A DNA stretch of 64,000 bases from Cyanoderma ruficeps (Eukaryota > Chordata > Aves > Passeriformes > Timaliidae): contig VZDJ01000090.1 in the NCBI GenBank assembly GCA_008694505.1, forward strand, positions 1,729,521-1,793,520, in the 5' to 3' direction. The notes under the pieces are model-generated. The model did no database searches. It saw nothing but the letters and a program-made list of their open reading frames with translations, and was not told the DNA's origin. Positions 26,001-38,620 of this stretch are shown piece by piece (the stretch's first letter is position 1; every line of letters starts with the position of its first letter). Both the position numbers and the translations under genes were made by a program.

Positions 26001-29000
26001 TAAACCACAAGGAGCATATACTGAATATCCTTCTGATGAGTCCTAGTGGCCTGCGTAGGATTTTCTTCATGTTACGCTGATTAGCTATAATGTTTCACAG
26101 TTTTCTACCAATAAATAACAGCAGCTTGTATTTTGCTTTACAATGTAAAGTGGTATTCACTGTTTTTATATTCGCTATCATATGATAGGGAAAAGACACA
26201 TATTGAGCTTCTATTTATTTATTTAAATATTAAGAGAGTCGTGCAGAAAAAGAGCTGGGAAACCCCATGAATTCATCATTAGCATCATTATTATCCAAAG
26301 GCAAATCTTTTTCCTTGTTCAATGCTTTAATACAAAAGCCTTAAAGTTCAATCAACACAAGGACTAAAAGAGTTACTTCTCTGTGAGATCACCTGCGATA
26401 CCTGTAGATTTATGTATCCTGGTGTGGAGTAAGGAATAGGCTTTGGCATAGTAACACTTTTGCTTACTTTGATGAAAATCCATGGAGACCTGCCAATCTT
26501 CTAATTGTGATAAGGAACAGCAGTTTAGATATATGGAGTTTAAGGACCAAAGAGACTCTTAGACTGCATCATTACCTTTCCATCTACCAGAGATTGCAGC
26601 ATCTTATTCAGTCAGTTTCTTATTTGGCTAAAGAATATCTTCTAGAAAAGCACATAGGCTTCCTGTGAAAGGTTCAGAAGCAGAATTCAGCACCACCTGC
26701 AGCAGGAGATATCCCACTGCTAGGAACATGTGTCTTCTCCCCCTCAGAAAGAAGCTTCAGCTTCCTGTATTGGTTCTTGTCAACCCTTCCTCCAGGAAAT
26801 TAAAGAATTGTCTTATATTTTATGTTTTATACTGTAAGCATATTCCTGCATTGTAATAAACTCACTCTTATCTTCCTTTGGTATATGAAGCAGGCACAGC
26901 TCCTTGCATCTTCCTCTGAAACACATTTTTCCTCAAATCAGAAGTAATTGTGCTGTTTCTTTTCTCTATCCTATTGAACTTTTAACTATCCTTTGGAAAA
27001 TACATGCACAGGACTATATACAGTAGTCCAGTAGTAGTACCTCTTCTTTAAAAGCTTTGAAAGTCCAGATTTAAACTCAAGTCCCACTCAACACTCCCCA
27101 GTTTAAGCACAATTACTTTTTTTTCCCCAGAGCATTACACTGGAAGTTCACATGGTGTTCTTGTCACTGTGACACCTTATGCCTTTTCAGGCACACCACT
27201 GTTCAAAACACAAACCTCAGTTTGCTGGTCTGGGTCCCAGTCTTTGTTCTTAAATACTCAACTTTGTATTTGCCTGCTTTAGCATGCCCTGTTTAACAAG
27301 ATTTATGTTCCATTGAAATATATGGTATGGCTTTGTTTATATCTTCATTCTTTGGCTTTTTTATGAATGGGATCTTTTCCCGACTCTTGCGTTTTTCTTG
27401 CCCAGAAAAAAAACCAAGACTTGTCAGCAGAGCCCCTCTGTTCATCCTGTTCACTTAACACTGACACTGTTCTAGTCTTTCAGTGCTCCCCTGCACTTCC
27501 AGCAAACGTTCAAGACCATCACAGCAGGTCAGAGATCTCTTCAGCCAAGTCTCTCAGAGTTGTTATGCACAAGTGGCCTTGGCCTGCCAAGTTGAATATG
27601 CTTACTCCTAGGGGGCTGATCTGAATTTATGTAGCATCCTCCTCTGTTACTAATAAATATAAATGTTCTTCAGCTTTCTTACATGTTGCTGTCTAACTTC
27701 TGAGACCTAGACATGAGTAATTGTTATTTTGTATTTATATTAATGTTTCTGAGTGCATTGATCTTAATAATTCAGCATTCTTAGTTTTATAGGCTACAAG
27801 CAAATATTTACTGCTGCTTTCTGATGAAGATTGTTACGCCTGTAAATCGCTGATACTTTTAGCACTTACTGATGTAGACTTTCTTGCTGGTTTTGGCTTG
27901 ACTCATTCAGATAATTTAAAACTCTGTCAAAGTTGTCTCCTTTGCCCATTGCTTCCTGCAAATTTTGTGTTCCTATGGACCTTCACTCCAAAATTGTGTT
28001 GGGACGTTGAAATGGCTTGTTTCAGAATACACATACCTGTGGACTTTTAATCAGCTTTTGGGTCAGGCTTGAGAACACTATTTGACCCTTCAACTGCTAA
28101 CCACAAAAAGTGTTAATCCCCTGCCCCCACCAAGCAAACTATTTTTATGAAAGCGATTATCTTGATGGAAGCACTCCCACCTGCTCTCAGGAAGCCTTGG
28201 TGCGTGCTGATAGTTTGCTGTAATATTAGAATTGCAGCTGCTTCGGGCCGGGGCGTTCTCGGCCCTGCCGCCATTCATGCAGACACAGGGCTTTCACTAT
28301 TTGCTCCTGGGACCTGGCTTGGTGGCCACCAGGCCACTGCTGTCAGGTTTCAGGGTGCTGCCTCCATCTTCAATCTCTGGAGGAGATCCTGATGTTTTGA
28401 TGAACAAAACATCATTTCCAGATGTTTGAATTCTTCCTCAGCCTGCTCTTCCCACCCACAACTGGGAATCAGGGTACTGCTGCAATTGCATACACTTAAA
28501 AGTTTATGGGAGGGAATAACGTTTCTTCAGGTCAGTGTAAGAAGAAAATAACAGGGGAAAGGAAGAAATAGGGGGAACATTCATTTACAACCAACAATTA
28601 CCTGAGGGATGCATGTTAATTTTTGCTCAGTCCCCTCCCCAGAAAAAAAACTGGTCACCCTGAATTATTTTTGACATACAAGGCTCCAGAGGCTGAGAGA
28701 CTGAAAAATCACAACTACTCAGTGTAGAGAGAAAAGATAAATACCAACAAATGAGTAGGAGACCAAAGGTGAATTTTTGGTTCTTGCAATGCAATACCAG
28801 TGAGACAAATTTAAGAGCAAAATGCCTGGTGCGTGTAGCAGAGACCACAAGTGAAATGAGGGTTCCAGATATGTCTGCTGTAAAAAGATCAAAACACATA
28901 AAACACAGAGCAGAGTAATGGTTCAAAATGCTGGCATGTGACTGTGTGAAATATCATGTATAAATAAATAGGTAGCACCATTATCACTAATCCTAAAACA

Positions 29001-31906
29001 TAAATCTCCTTCTTTTCCTGCAAGCCTGTAGGCTAGAACAAGAACTGGACATTTTGCAGAGGGATAGTTCCATTCCACTCGGATTTGGTACAGATTAACA
29101 CCAACTCATGTTCATTTAAGGTTTCTCCAGACTCGTCCCATGAACTCACTGGTTTGGTGGGCAGATTCCAGCCCCACAATTCCTTTACTGTGGCATGGGA
29201 AGGTACTTGGGAAGATGCAGCAGCATGTCCCTTTTTCTAGGAGAAGGCAAGAACTGGAGAAGGAGAAAATAGGTGGTACCAGAGCTGCTCTTACATTCTT
29301 TGGTTTGAACTGGATATGTGTCAGGGCATATGAATATATAAACATTTGCATTTGCACACAACAGTGAAATATAGGGAAGCAAGTGAATTTTCTGAGATTG
29401 TTTCCTGAAAAAGCATTAGTTGATTTACATGAAAATCCTGGGTACCAATTTTTTAGAAATGAAGTAAATGAAATCAGGTCAGCATCATCTTAATTCTCAG
29501 TAGGGTTTTTCTCTTAAGTACCTTATAGGTTTTTAGAAAATCCATTTTAAATTATCAGCTTCATTGGTTTAGTACAGTTTTCCTGAGTATCTCTGTGTAG
29601 GTAGTGGCTTGAAGAATTCTTGTAAAGATAGAAATTTTAAAGCAGCATGGATATTTTTTCAGTTTTCTTAAGATTGTCTTAAAAAATAAGATTACTTAAG
29701 GTAAAATGAAATAATGTACTCTTTGCCTAGTTTGAAGAGGTCACAGTAAGCTTTAGTGCTGGCTTGCTTAGTAATATTGCTTAAACAATTCTTCCTAATA
29801 GAATCTATCTAAAGCCAAAGAAGGAGTTCTTCAAACACAAACAACACCCAGACAAGCTTCTGGTGATAAAATAGGGGCTAATATAAGCAAGATGGAAATC
29901 TACTCAGACTGCATGGAGCTGGAGGGAGGAGGTTAAATGAGACATTCTGCAGAATGCACTTGGCAATTAACTGTCCTGATAAAGGAGGCATGAAAACCAC
30001 CGTACAGAAGTGTTCACAATGAAATAAAAGGTCATCAGGGGAAGAAAAATGATGCAATCATAAAAATAGTGGAAACCTGGGGGTTGGGAAGATTGAAGAG
30101 CAAAACCACTTCTGCATGAGGGAAGAATCAGGAAGGCATAGTTCAGGTCACGGTGACTTTGTAGAAATGAATTACTGGGCAAACCCAAACCTGAACTGGA
30201 AACGTTTTCTGTACCAACTATAGCAGTGGATTTTGATGGCTCTAAATTGGAAGTCAGTTTTAGCTAATATGTTGCTAATTTTTTTCCTCATCCGTTAAAT
30301 GTTTTTCATTTTCTAGTGTGCTGAAAATATCTCTGAATAGGACCTTACAAATATATGAACTTTTACCACAAACTGTGCAGGCGGTGGTACAAAGAATGCT
30401 GGAGAAAATTGCTTTTGGCCTGTGGGACACAGAAGACAATGAGGAGTTTCTTTAAAAAAAACCCAAACCAATCTAGTTTGCATTTTGTTGTGGAGCAGAC
30501 CATAGGACCTGGTTATGGGAATCATCCCACACAGAAACCCAGCCAGCATCTCATGTTAACAGATTTGCATTGTGCAGCAAAAGATGAGCCCGTATTTTCT
30601 GAGGCTTTGGTGGGGAACAAGGAGTGTTAAGTGAATGGATTATCACAGACTGCTCTGCAAGAGGAGGACAGCTTTGCTCCTTCAGTTTTCCAAAACAAAG
30701 TAAAACACTAAAATCCTTCTGTCTTCTAGAAGAGGAAAAAAAAATCAAAGGAGAGCCTGCCTACTGCATTAGAGGCAGTGAAAACACTGTGACGCTGGGA
30801 AAAATAGGAAACTAGGAGTTTATAGCCAGGCTGTGCAGTGAATTCCCCATGTAGATTTTCAGAACACAACACTTTTTGCCAGTGTTCACAGAAGAGCTAT
30901 ACCAGGAGCAAAAGCTATCTGAAACAACTACCATATAGTAACTAAATGTGCAGTTAAATTCAGTTCCTGGTCTGAGCAGTCAGGTCAAGTAGGAGGCAGG
31001 GAAGTGGCTGGGAGGAGTGAAGGGAAGGAAACCCTGGGAACCACTTTGAACCCACAGGCCCCACAGTCTCTTTTGTACCAAACATCATCTGAGCAGGCCC
31101 TGTGGGCAGCATTGTCTCTGTCTATCTTCCTTGCCACCTCCATCTGCATTTCCACAGGGCCCCATGCACGTGCATGTCTCCCTTTGGCTCCTTTGCACGG
31201 AGCAAGGCCAGTGATGATACTGGGTGGGGATTTTTAGCCATCAGTAATGAAACGTGACATTTACAATTCACAAAGTCCCTTTGCAATCAGATTTTTCTTT
31301 CTGAATGCCTCTCATGGTATTGTTACTTTTTGCTCATTTCCTACTCTGATTTGCTCTTTCCATTTGGTAACATACCTCAAGCAGTGTTTTGTCAGCCTGG
31401 CTAACAGTTGGTTTCTCTGTCTTCTGTATGCCCAAGGACTTAATCCAATACTTTGTGTCTTTTGCTGGTTTTCATCCAGGTCCTCTCCACTGTTTTATGG
31501 AAGGTGAACTCCCCAGCTTTTATACTCTAGCCCTCATGCACAGCCCTGAAGCTTCTCTTCAGAGTTTGAAAATCTAAAAATGAGGGGAAAAACCCTCTTC
31601 AAAACCAACTTCCTCAATGAATAAATCATGGCACATATTTTTCAAAACTGCCTGTGATGTTTTTGGAGGAAAACCTGAATTGCTCTGCGTGTACTTGCTT
31701 TGCATGGTGTTTTATAGAATTCTCAGTGTTTGCCTTAAAAAATGCAATCTCAAATGCTGTACAGGCAGAACACTGGTTAGATATTAAATCCTCATGTATG
31801 TCTTTACTGCCTTTGGATGCAATTACAAATAATTGTACGGCCAGCACAATGTGCAATGCTCAGAATCCAGACCACAGTGCTTGTCTCTGAAATCCTCTCA
31901 CTTCAC

Positions 31907-31960
31907 AAAAAAAAAAAAAAAAGAAAAAAANTCAGAAAAAAAAAAGAAAGAAAAAAAAAA
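31907..31960. repeat. A-rich tract with one unresolved base (31931)
   Basis: An almost pure A run is broken by a few G bases and one N at 31931. It could be a plain A-rich tract or the decayed tail of a retrocopy. I see no target-site duplication and no recognisable element body on its 5' side. Confidence 0.85.
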
Positions 31961-34900
31961 GGTGAAGCTGTTGTTATTAATTGAACTGCTTGCTGTAAAC
32001 TTCACCATGTTTCTGTTCTGTCCTGGAGTCCATAAGTGCAGCTTCTAATGACACTGCTCCAGCTGCAGGAATCTGCTCAGTGAAAGAGGAGGAGGAGAAG
32101 GGGAATGGCTGCTGGCCATTTTTGTTTTCTAATGTGCATGGGTTGAAGAAAGAAGAATCCCTCATGGGATTTGATTTAGATGGTTTTGGCAGCTGTAAAT
32201 TACTCACAGCATGCTGCAGAGTTTGTGCTACGAGATATTTTCAGTTCCGTTGAAATCTCATGCTAAAAAAAAACCCAGCCTCACGAAACTCGAACAAAAA
32301 TAAGGCAGCGGGACAGAAGATTGCTGCAGATGACTTTCAGCTGGCTCATGCCTGCCTGCTCCATAGGAGTTTTAAGGAACTGGATTCAACACTTAGGGAA
32401 TACTGAAAAAACAACCATGAATGACACTGAAATGCTGTTTTTCACCCTTAATGGCAAAGAAAGTACTTTTTTTAGACTTTGGATTACATTAGGGTATACT
32501 TACTCTCTGTCTTAAGATAATGCTGCACAGGTTTTTAGAGGAATTGGGTTAGTACTTTCTAAAACATTGTTTTCTTCTGTGGTTATGTCCTGACATTTAA
32601 GAGTGAATCTTAGTCAGAGAGCAAAACTGCTACTTATAAAATCCACCTCCATAAACAAACAAACAAACAAAAACCTGTGCTAAAATTAAAAATCTCTTGT
32701 AATCTTTGGAGCACTGTGTGCAAATACCCCTATTTTATGGACAGCAGCTCTTAGAGGGAAGTGAGATTACTTTCCATTAAGAAAGATGTTGCTGGAATTG
32801 AAAGGATAGCATCTTTTTCTGTGGAAGGGAAAGTTTTGGAAGTATTCAGCTTAGGTTCCACATGCCAGGCCAGCTTGCAAGGCTGAGACATCGAATGGAT
32901 TTGACCTAGAGATGATTGAAGAGTGGACAACAAAAGGTATCCTTGCTGACCCTTTAGTTTTTCAGAGCAGTTGTGCTTTGTCTGGACATTTTACACTGTA
33001 ACAGGTGTGGGGTTGTACAGTCTTCCCACACCACATGGGGCCTGGAGCAGAGCAGGGCACCTGCAGAATTGAGTTGTGGAAAGGGAACAAGAGCTGTTCA
33101 CCTTTCCTTCCATTGACTGGATCATTCCACCATCTGTTCCTACAGATGCCCAGTGTCTGTGTTCTTTTTCTGTTTCCTGCATCACTGCACATAGTAGAGG
33201 GTAAAATATTTTAATAAGTGGGAATATACAAGACATTTCAGAAAACTGTACATGGACATTTTAATATTGACATTTTTGCAAATGTATAAAGAGGATTGTA
33301 ATCAAAATGAAACAGTCAATTAGGCATAGTTTCAGATATGAAACAATGTTAATACTTCTTGGATACACTTCTACTTTCACAAAACAGCATTTTCTAAAGA
33401 AAATATATTTCATCAGCAGGTTTTGAGCAGCTTCATGGTTTCATTTTTCCATCTTCTTCTCAGGTAGGGCAGAACAACAAAGAGTCAAAAAAAAAAAAAA
33501 GCTAGTGTCTTGTGCTACTTCATTAGTGTTTATGAATGTCCAGCCCCCTTGCTACCCTCTTCCCCTTGGTGGGTCCTTAGGTGCAGATACAAATGCACAC
33601 ATACTCACACACCCAACCCTGAGGCTAAAGTCAGTCTGCTCCAGGTCTTGCTTGATGACAAGAGCTTGGTCCATGTGCTCTCACGTCCACCTTCCACTCT
33701 GTGCACTCCCAGGCAGCTGGAGGAGCATTGCAGGAGGAAAGCTGCTTGGCCCCTGCAGAGTTCTTCCCCAGGCTGAGCAAAAAGCCAAAGAAGAAATTGC
33801 ATGTCAGGTATTCATCCCACTTTTTCCCCTTGGGGCCAGAGCAAGACTTCCAAGGTTACTTTGGTACTGTGGGTTGTGGTGGCTGCACAGGGTGAACAGG
33901 GTGCTTGTGGTCCTCATGTTCATGGTTCAGCACTGTGCTGAACCTGCAGGGATACATTAAGATCATTTTAGGCATCCTGGATGTTTTAGTCACAATCTGT
34001 GTTTTACAAAGGCTCCTAAATATTTCTGCTGCTGAGAGTCCCCATATGGTGCAAGAAGAAGGCACTTTTGGAGGGGTCATGGTTGCCCTGTATCCTGGTA
34101 AGACACCATGATTATAAGCTTCTCCTCAAGAAACTGATGTTACAGGACCATAGGACCCAGCCAAGCCTTCTGCTGGCAGCCATTCAACCTCCTTTGATCA
34201 AGAGGTATTGGTGGATGAGGAAATGGGAAAAACAACACGGATATAAATGCAGTAAATTCTGTTGTTAATATTCATTTTGTGTAAGGCAGCTGGACCTGAC
34301 CTCTCTCTACTATCAGGGGGATTTTGAAGGTTGTGCAAAATGTTTTCTCCTGTTCCTCTGCTGGATTAACAGCTGCAAAAACTGGACCAGCTCAGCGGTT
34401 TTAATCCCTGGGTTCCTGTGTGTACTTTCTGATTTCAGAGGCCTCTGTTGGTAGAGAAAAGAGAATTCATACCTCAGTTTGGGGCCAAATAATATAATAG
34501 TGGTTATGGATGTCATCTGTTGTCTTTCACATAATCTTTGCATGTTTTCCCAATCAATCCATAATTGCTTCTATCTGAGCTGAGGGTGGTGTGGAAAGTC
34601 CTGACTTTGGCTGTCTGTCAGTCCATTCCAAGGTCCTCAGCAAGAGCACTCTAATTTGAGATGGAGGTGCAGGAGTGTTTTCTCTGGTATATTACATTGC
34701 AGAGTTTGTTCTCCTCCATTTTTCTGTCTGAGCTATATCTGTGCAGAAAAAGAGCACAATAGAGAACAATTAAAAGTCTCTAGTATTGCAGGAAATGAGG
34801 AAAAATGCCATTGAAGTAGATAATGTAACTGTTGTGATTGAGGTGAGAGCCCGGATTCATTCGTACTGAATTAAAAACACACAGAGAAATACAGTAGTGG

Positions 34901-37649
34901 GTTAAGATTCAGTACTAGAGGAGTTTCATAGATTTCCTCTGTAACCCAGTTTATGTGGCTTTGTGCCCACCTGCATGTGGCTGTGTGTTTCATGCAATGT
35001 GGGCATCTCACAGAGGAACAAAAGTTGTACCTGGGGAGCACTGGTGAGGTGTTCAAACCCTTTAGCAGGTCAGAGTAATTTCTGAATTTCAGCTTGCATT
35101 TTCCATAATCTCTTTCCTCTTCATATTTTTCTTTCAAGTTTTTATGCCTTTCTAATGTCCTTTTAATGTCTTTATATTTACTTTGCTTTATTACTTGCAC
35201 TATGCTTTTTTAAAGCTGTGCTGTTATACAGATTTACTGTCTTTTTGTCTCCTAATCTTTTCTCCCACTGATTTCTTCAGCTTTTCCCCATTCTCATTCT
35301 CCTGTGCTTTCTCACCCATCTTACTACAGAGTTTCTACCTGTTTCCTCTGATGACATTTGAACTCAGGATGGTCTGAAAAGTTTAATGGGTGGATACGAG
35401 TCAACAGATCTTTTAGGGAAACTTACAGTCAAAGCCTTAATTTTAGTAAATAAAAAGTATTGTAGCCTTCCCTGTGACTGGAGAGGTGTGGCTCCTGAAT
35501 GTTTGCATTAGCTACCAAGCCACATAGGAAATTCTTGAGAATGTTTTCAGTGATTTAATTTCTTGGTTACTAAGTCTGCAGACACTGAATTATTTTGAGT
35601 ATGCGTGGGCAGATTTTATTTTTGCTTTATTTTTCCACTATTCCTTTATTTCATTAAGTCTTTGGTGTATTGTTTTTCTTTTCTTTTCCTTTTCCATAAA
35701 TTATTTCTCTCCCCATAACCTCACCACATAATCTCTTTCCATCTCTGTGTCCTTCTAGTTTCTTTTCTTCTTGCTTCTTGTACTCTTTTTCTCCACGCAT
35801 TCTTCTTGCTCCTATTGTCCCTAACAGATTTTATCTGCTCTATCTTAATATGCTATCTCTGTGAGAGCAGAGAGCACTATGCTTCTAAAGAAACAGGCTT
35901 TTATGATATTAAAAATTAAAACTTGGAGTGTTTGGCTTAGGAGGCCAGAAGATTACCTTTCCCGAGACAGTAACTGAGTTGAACCCAAAATTCACCTGTG
36001 TTTCTCCTGTAATGTCCTCTGCTGGATGCCCCGACTTTGGGAGCAGAGAAAGGAAACTGCCTGAGGGGTCTTTTCTTCGCTAAGCACTCAGTTGGAGTCC
36101 AGCCTTAAAGAGCACCAGTGGCTGCCACTTGCCATTGCCTATGGCAAGGAGAAATGGAAGACTGTGAAGGGATGCTCGCTGGGAGAAAGGATTTGCTGAC
36201 CGGCTCCTCTTGTCTGTAGCTGCCAGTCCTCAGGCACTGTGAGTGAGCCCAGCTTCTGGGTGAGGGTTTTGTGTTTGTGCAGGAAGGCAGCCTGCCCAGT
36301 GGTGAATGTTAATTCACACATTGCTGCTGCTTTGAGATAGCAACCATGAATTAATCATGGCCTCTATGAGGGAATGGCTCAGGTTTGAGCAATTGTCATA
36401 AGTGTGATTCAGCTTGGTCCTCCCCAGGATGCTTTTAGCACAGCTGAGCACAGGCACAGGGACATATTCCTGGCAGGAGGTTGAGGACATGGTATGTAAG
36501 TAGATCTGTGTGTCTTTGCTCTTGACATGTTATTTAAACCCCCTCAAAACATCCTTGGTCTAAAATAAGTAGGAAATTGCTTGAGCTCATTGAAGAAGCT
36601 GGAATATAACAGTTTTCTGACAGAAATTCTGCACAAAATTGCTTTAAATCGTATGTGGAAAACAAAGCATTTATTGGGATATTGGGATCTGTACTAAAAC
36701 AGTCTGTGCTACCACAGAGATTTTTGCTTTCTGATGTTTTGTACTGTCAAGGCAACCATGCTGCCTTATAAAGTTTAAAAGCTCTACTTTCTTAGACAGA
36801 CTGTGCTGGCCTGTGTGAATGATTTGTATGAACTATAATACACTTTTTACTCAAAAGCTGTACATTTCTGGCAGATTCTTTTGAGCACTTTTCAAACCTT
36901 TGAAATAAAAAGCTGAAGAGTAAATAAATGGGAGGAAATCACATGCAGTAAATCACCAGGAGTGCATAGACTGTCTCAGGATTGTGAAAGAAATAAAGTG
37001 TGAAATAGCAACGATACTGTAAAAGAGATACAATAAAATCAGAAAAACCAGTGGGTCAGGTGCTAAGCAGCATGAAGGCTGCTTTGCTCTGCTCCAGCAG
37101 CTCAGTATAACAGTTAAGCAAACATTTTATAGCTGGGAATACACACACTCTAGCTCCTGTGAAGCTGGGTGTTGTGCCCCTCTTTCTCTGGGTGAAAGAA
37201 GAGCACACAGCCCTTACACCAACAGCCTGCAGAACTCATTTAGTGGGTCAGTGTGTGGGGATGGGACAGAAGCAGTACTCACTGCGTGTAGATTTTTGTG
37301 GTGGGAGTTCCTGCTTAGTTCCCTGCCAGCTCCCAAGCTGCTCTGCCCAGTCCTGCTTACAGCAAGAGTGGGGGAACCCCAGATTTATCCTTGAAAATCT
37401 TCACAAATGTAACCGTGGCAAGACTGTGCTAGATTCTAGGGAAAAAAAAAGATTTTGCAGTGAACAACACCAATATTGACAAATCTTATAATTACTGGTG
37501 ATGATAAATCTTACAGCTCTATTATAAAAGAAAAGTCACAGGATTTGTTCACATTGCATGAAATTGTTTGATTATCTTCTTGCCTAATAGCCATTAGTAC
37601 TGTGTGTGACATATTTAAGAAGGGGAAAAAATTACTGTGCAGAAGTAAT

Positions 37650-38180
37650 TGTGGCCAGAGAAGAGAGGAGTGAGAACATGTGAGAGAAATAATTATGCAG
37701 ACACTGGGGTTGGTGAAGAAGAATGGGAAGAGGTGCTAGAGGTGCCAGAGCTGAGATTCAGAGGTACATGGGGGAGCAGAGACCCACTTAAGCAAATGCA
37801 GGATCCCATGTCAGGGCAAGTGGGTACCTGGAAGAAGGCTGTGATCCTGTAGGAAGTTCTGGCAGGATCTGTGGACCTACAGAGAGTGGAGCCTATGCTG
37901 GAGCAGGTTTACTGGCAGGACTTGTGACTCTGCAGGGGACCCACGCAGGAGCAGTCTGTACCTGTGGAAAGGGACCCAGACTGGAGCAGCTCGTGAAGAA
38001 CTGCAGCCTGTGGGAAGGACTGACATTGGGAAAGTTTGTGGGGAACTGTCTCCTGTGGGAGAGACTTCATGTTAGAGCGGGGAAAGGGCTTCATCCCTGA
38101 GGAGGAAGCAGAAACAACACGTGATGAACTGACTATAACCCCAATTGCCATCTCCCTGTGCCTCTGTACAGCAGGGAACT
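37650..38180 (+). mobile_element. Diverged avian interspersed repeat (class uncertain)
   Basis: The segment has a loose internal period built from phrases such as CTGGAGCAG, CTGTGGGAAGGAC, AAGAACTGCAGCC, CTGAGGAGGAAG and GATGAACTGAC. I recognise this order from a repeat common in bird genomes, where the phrases recur in tandem (pattern like "...ctggagcag...gtgggaagga..."). It is non-coding here. I am not sure whether the family is LTR-retrovirus derived or another class, so I give none. The copy is diverged, and its edges are estimated to within about 30 bases. Confidence 0.5.
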
Positions 38181-38199
38181 CTTGGTGTTGTATGAGGGG

Positions 38200-38620
38200 T
38201 CATGTGCAGGGTAGCAGGACAGCAGCAATGATGCGGCAAAACCAGCCGGTTGCAGCAGGCGCGCGCTGATGCATGCACCCTGTGCTACATGCAGGAGAGA
38301 GCCGTGGCGTTTCCTGGGATGAGGGAAGCTCTTTGTCACAGCCTTTCCAGGAGGAGGGGGCTGCTGTGGCTCAGGTTTCAACGCGGGGGACAGCACGTGC
38401 TTCCTGGTTGTGCCGTGGAATGGGGCAGGCTCTGCCACCTGTCCCTCCAGAGAGGGCTGAGCGGCCTCTTGCTGCTTGAGACACAAGGCATCCGAGAGAA
38501 ACAGGTTCTGAGGGTGTGAGGCTGGGTAAGTGTGGTGAAGGCAGTGGGATACTGTAGGTTATCCCAACAATATCCGGCACAGGACACTTGCCCAGTGCGC
38601 TGAGGGCTTCTTTGCACAGG
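38200..38620. other. GC-rich patch after the interspersed repeat
   Basis: Directly after the repeat lies about 400 bases richer in G+C than the surrounding intron. It has clustered CpG at 38235-38275 (including GCGCGCGC) and more at 38385-38470. Overlapping short open frames occur on both strands, none of them like a known protein. It may be the rest of the same insertion or a separate small CpG-rich element. No gene is called. Confidence 0.4.

Larger units (their letters stand above)
12251..37640. other. Intron 1, long gene-free segment
   Basis: This is AT-rich intron with no supported gene on either strand. Contents that can be named are low-complexity AT at 13780-13880, a hexanucleotide array at 23018-23064, an A-rich tract with one N at 31907-31960, a short (CAAA)n run at about 32653-32673, and a pyrimidine-rich stretch at about 35640-35830. 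One exon-like open frame at 18615-18760 is listed separately. The rest shows nothing I can identify. Confidence 0.6.

Noticed and set aside
26178..26191. Perfect palindrome CTATCATATGATAG
   Set aside because: A 14-base palindrome is expected by chance in AT-rich DNA of this length, and no partner feature is present.
33505..33960. Open frame of 151 codons on the + strand
   Set aside because: No family likeness, overlapping frames on the other strand, and no splice or promoter context. Length is within chance expectation for a 64 kb window.
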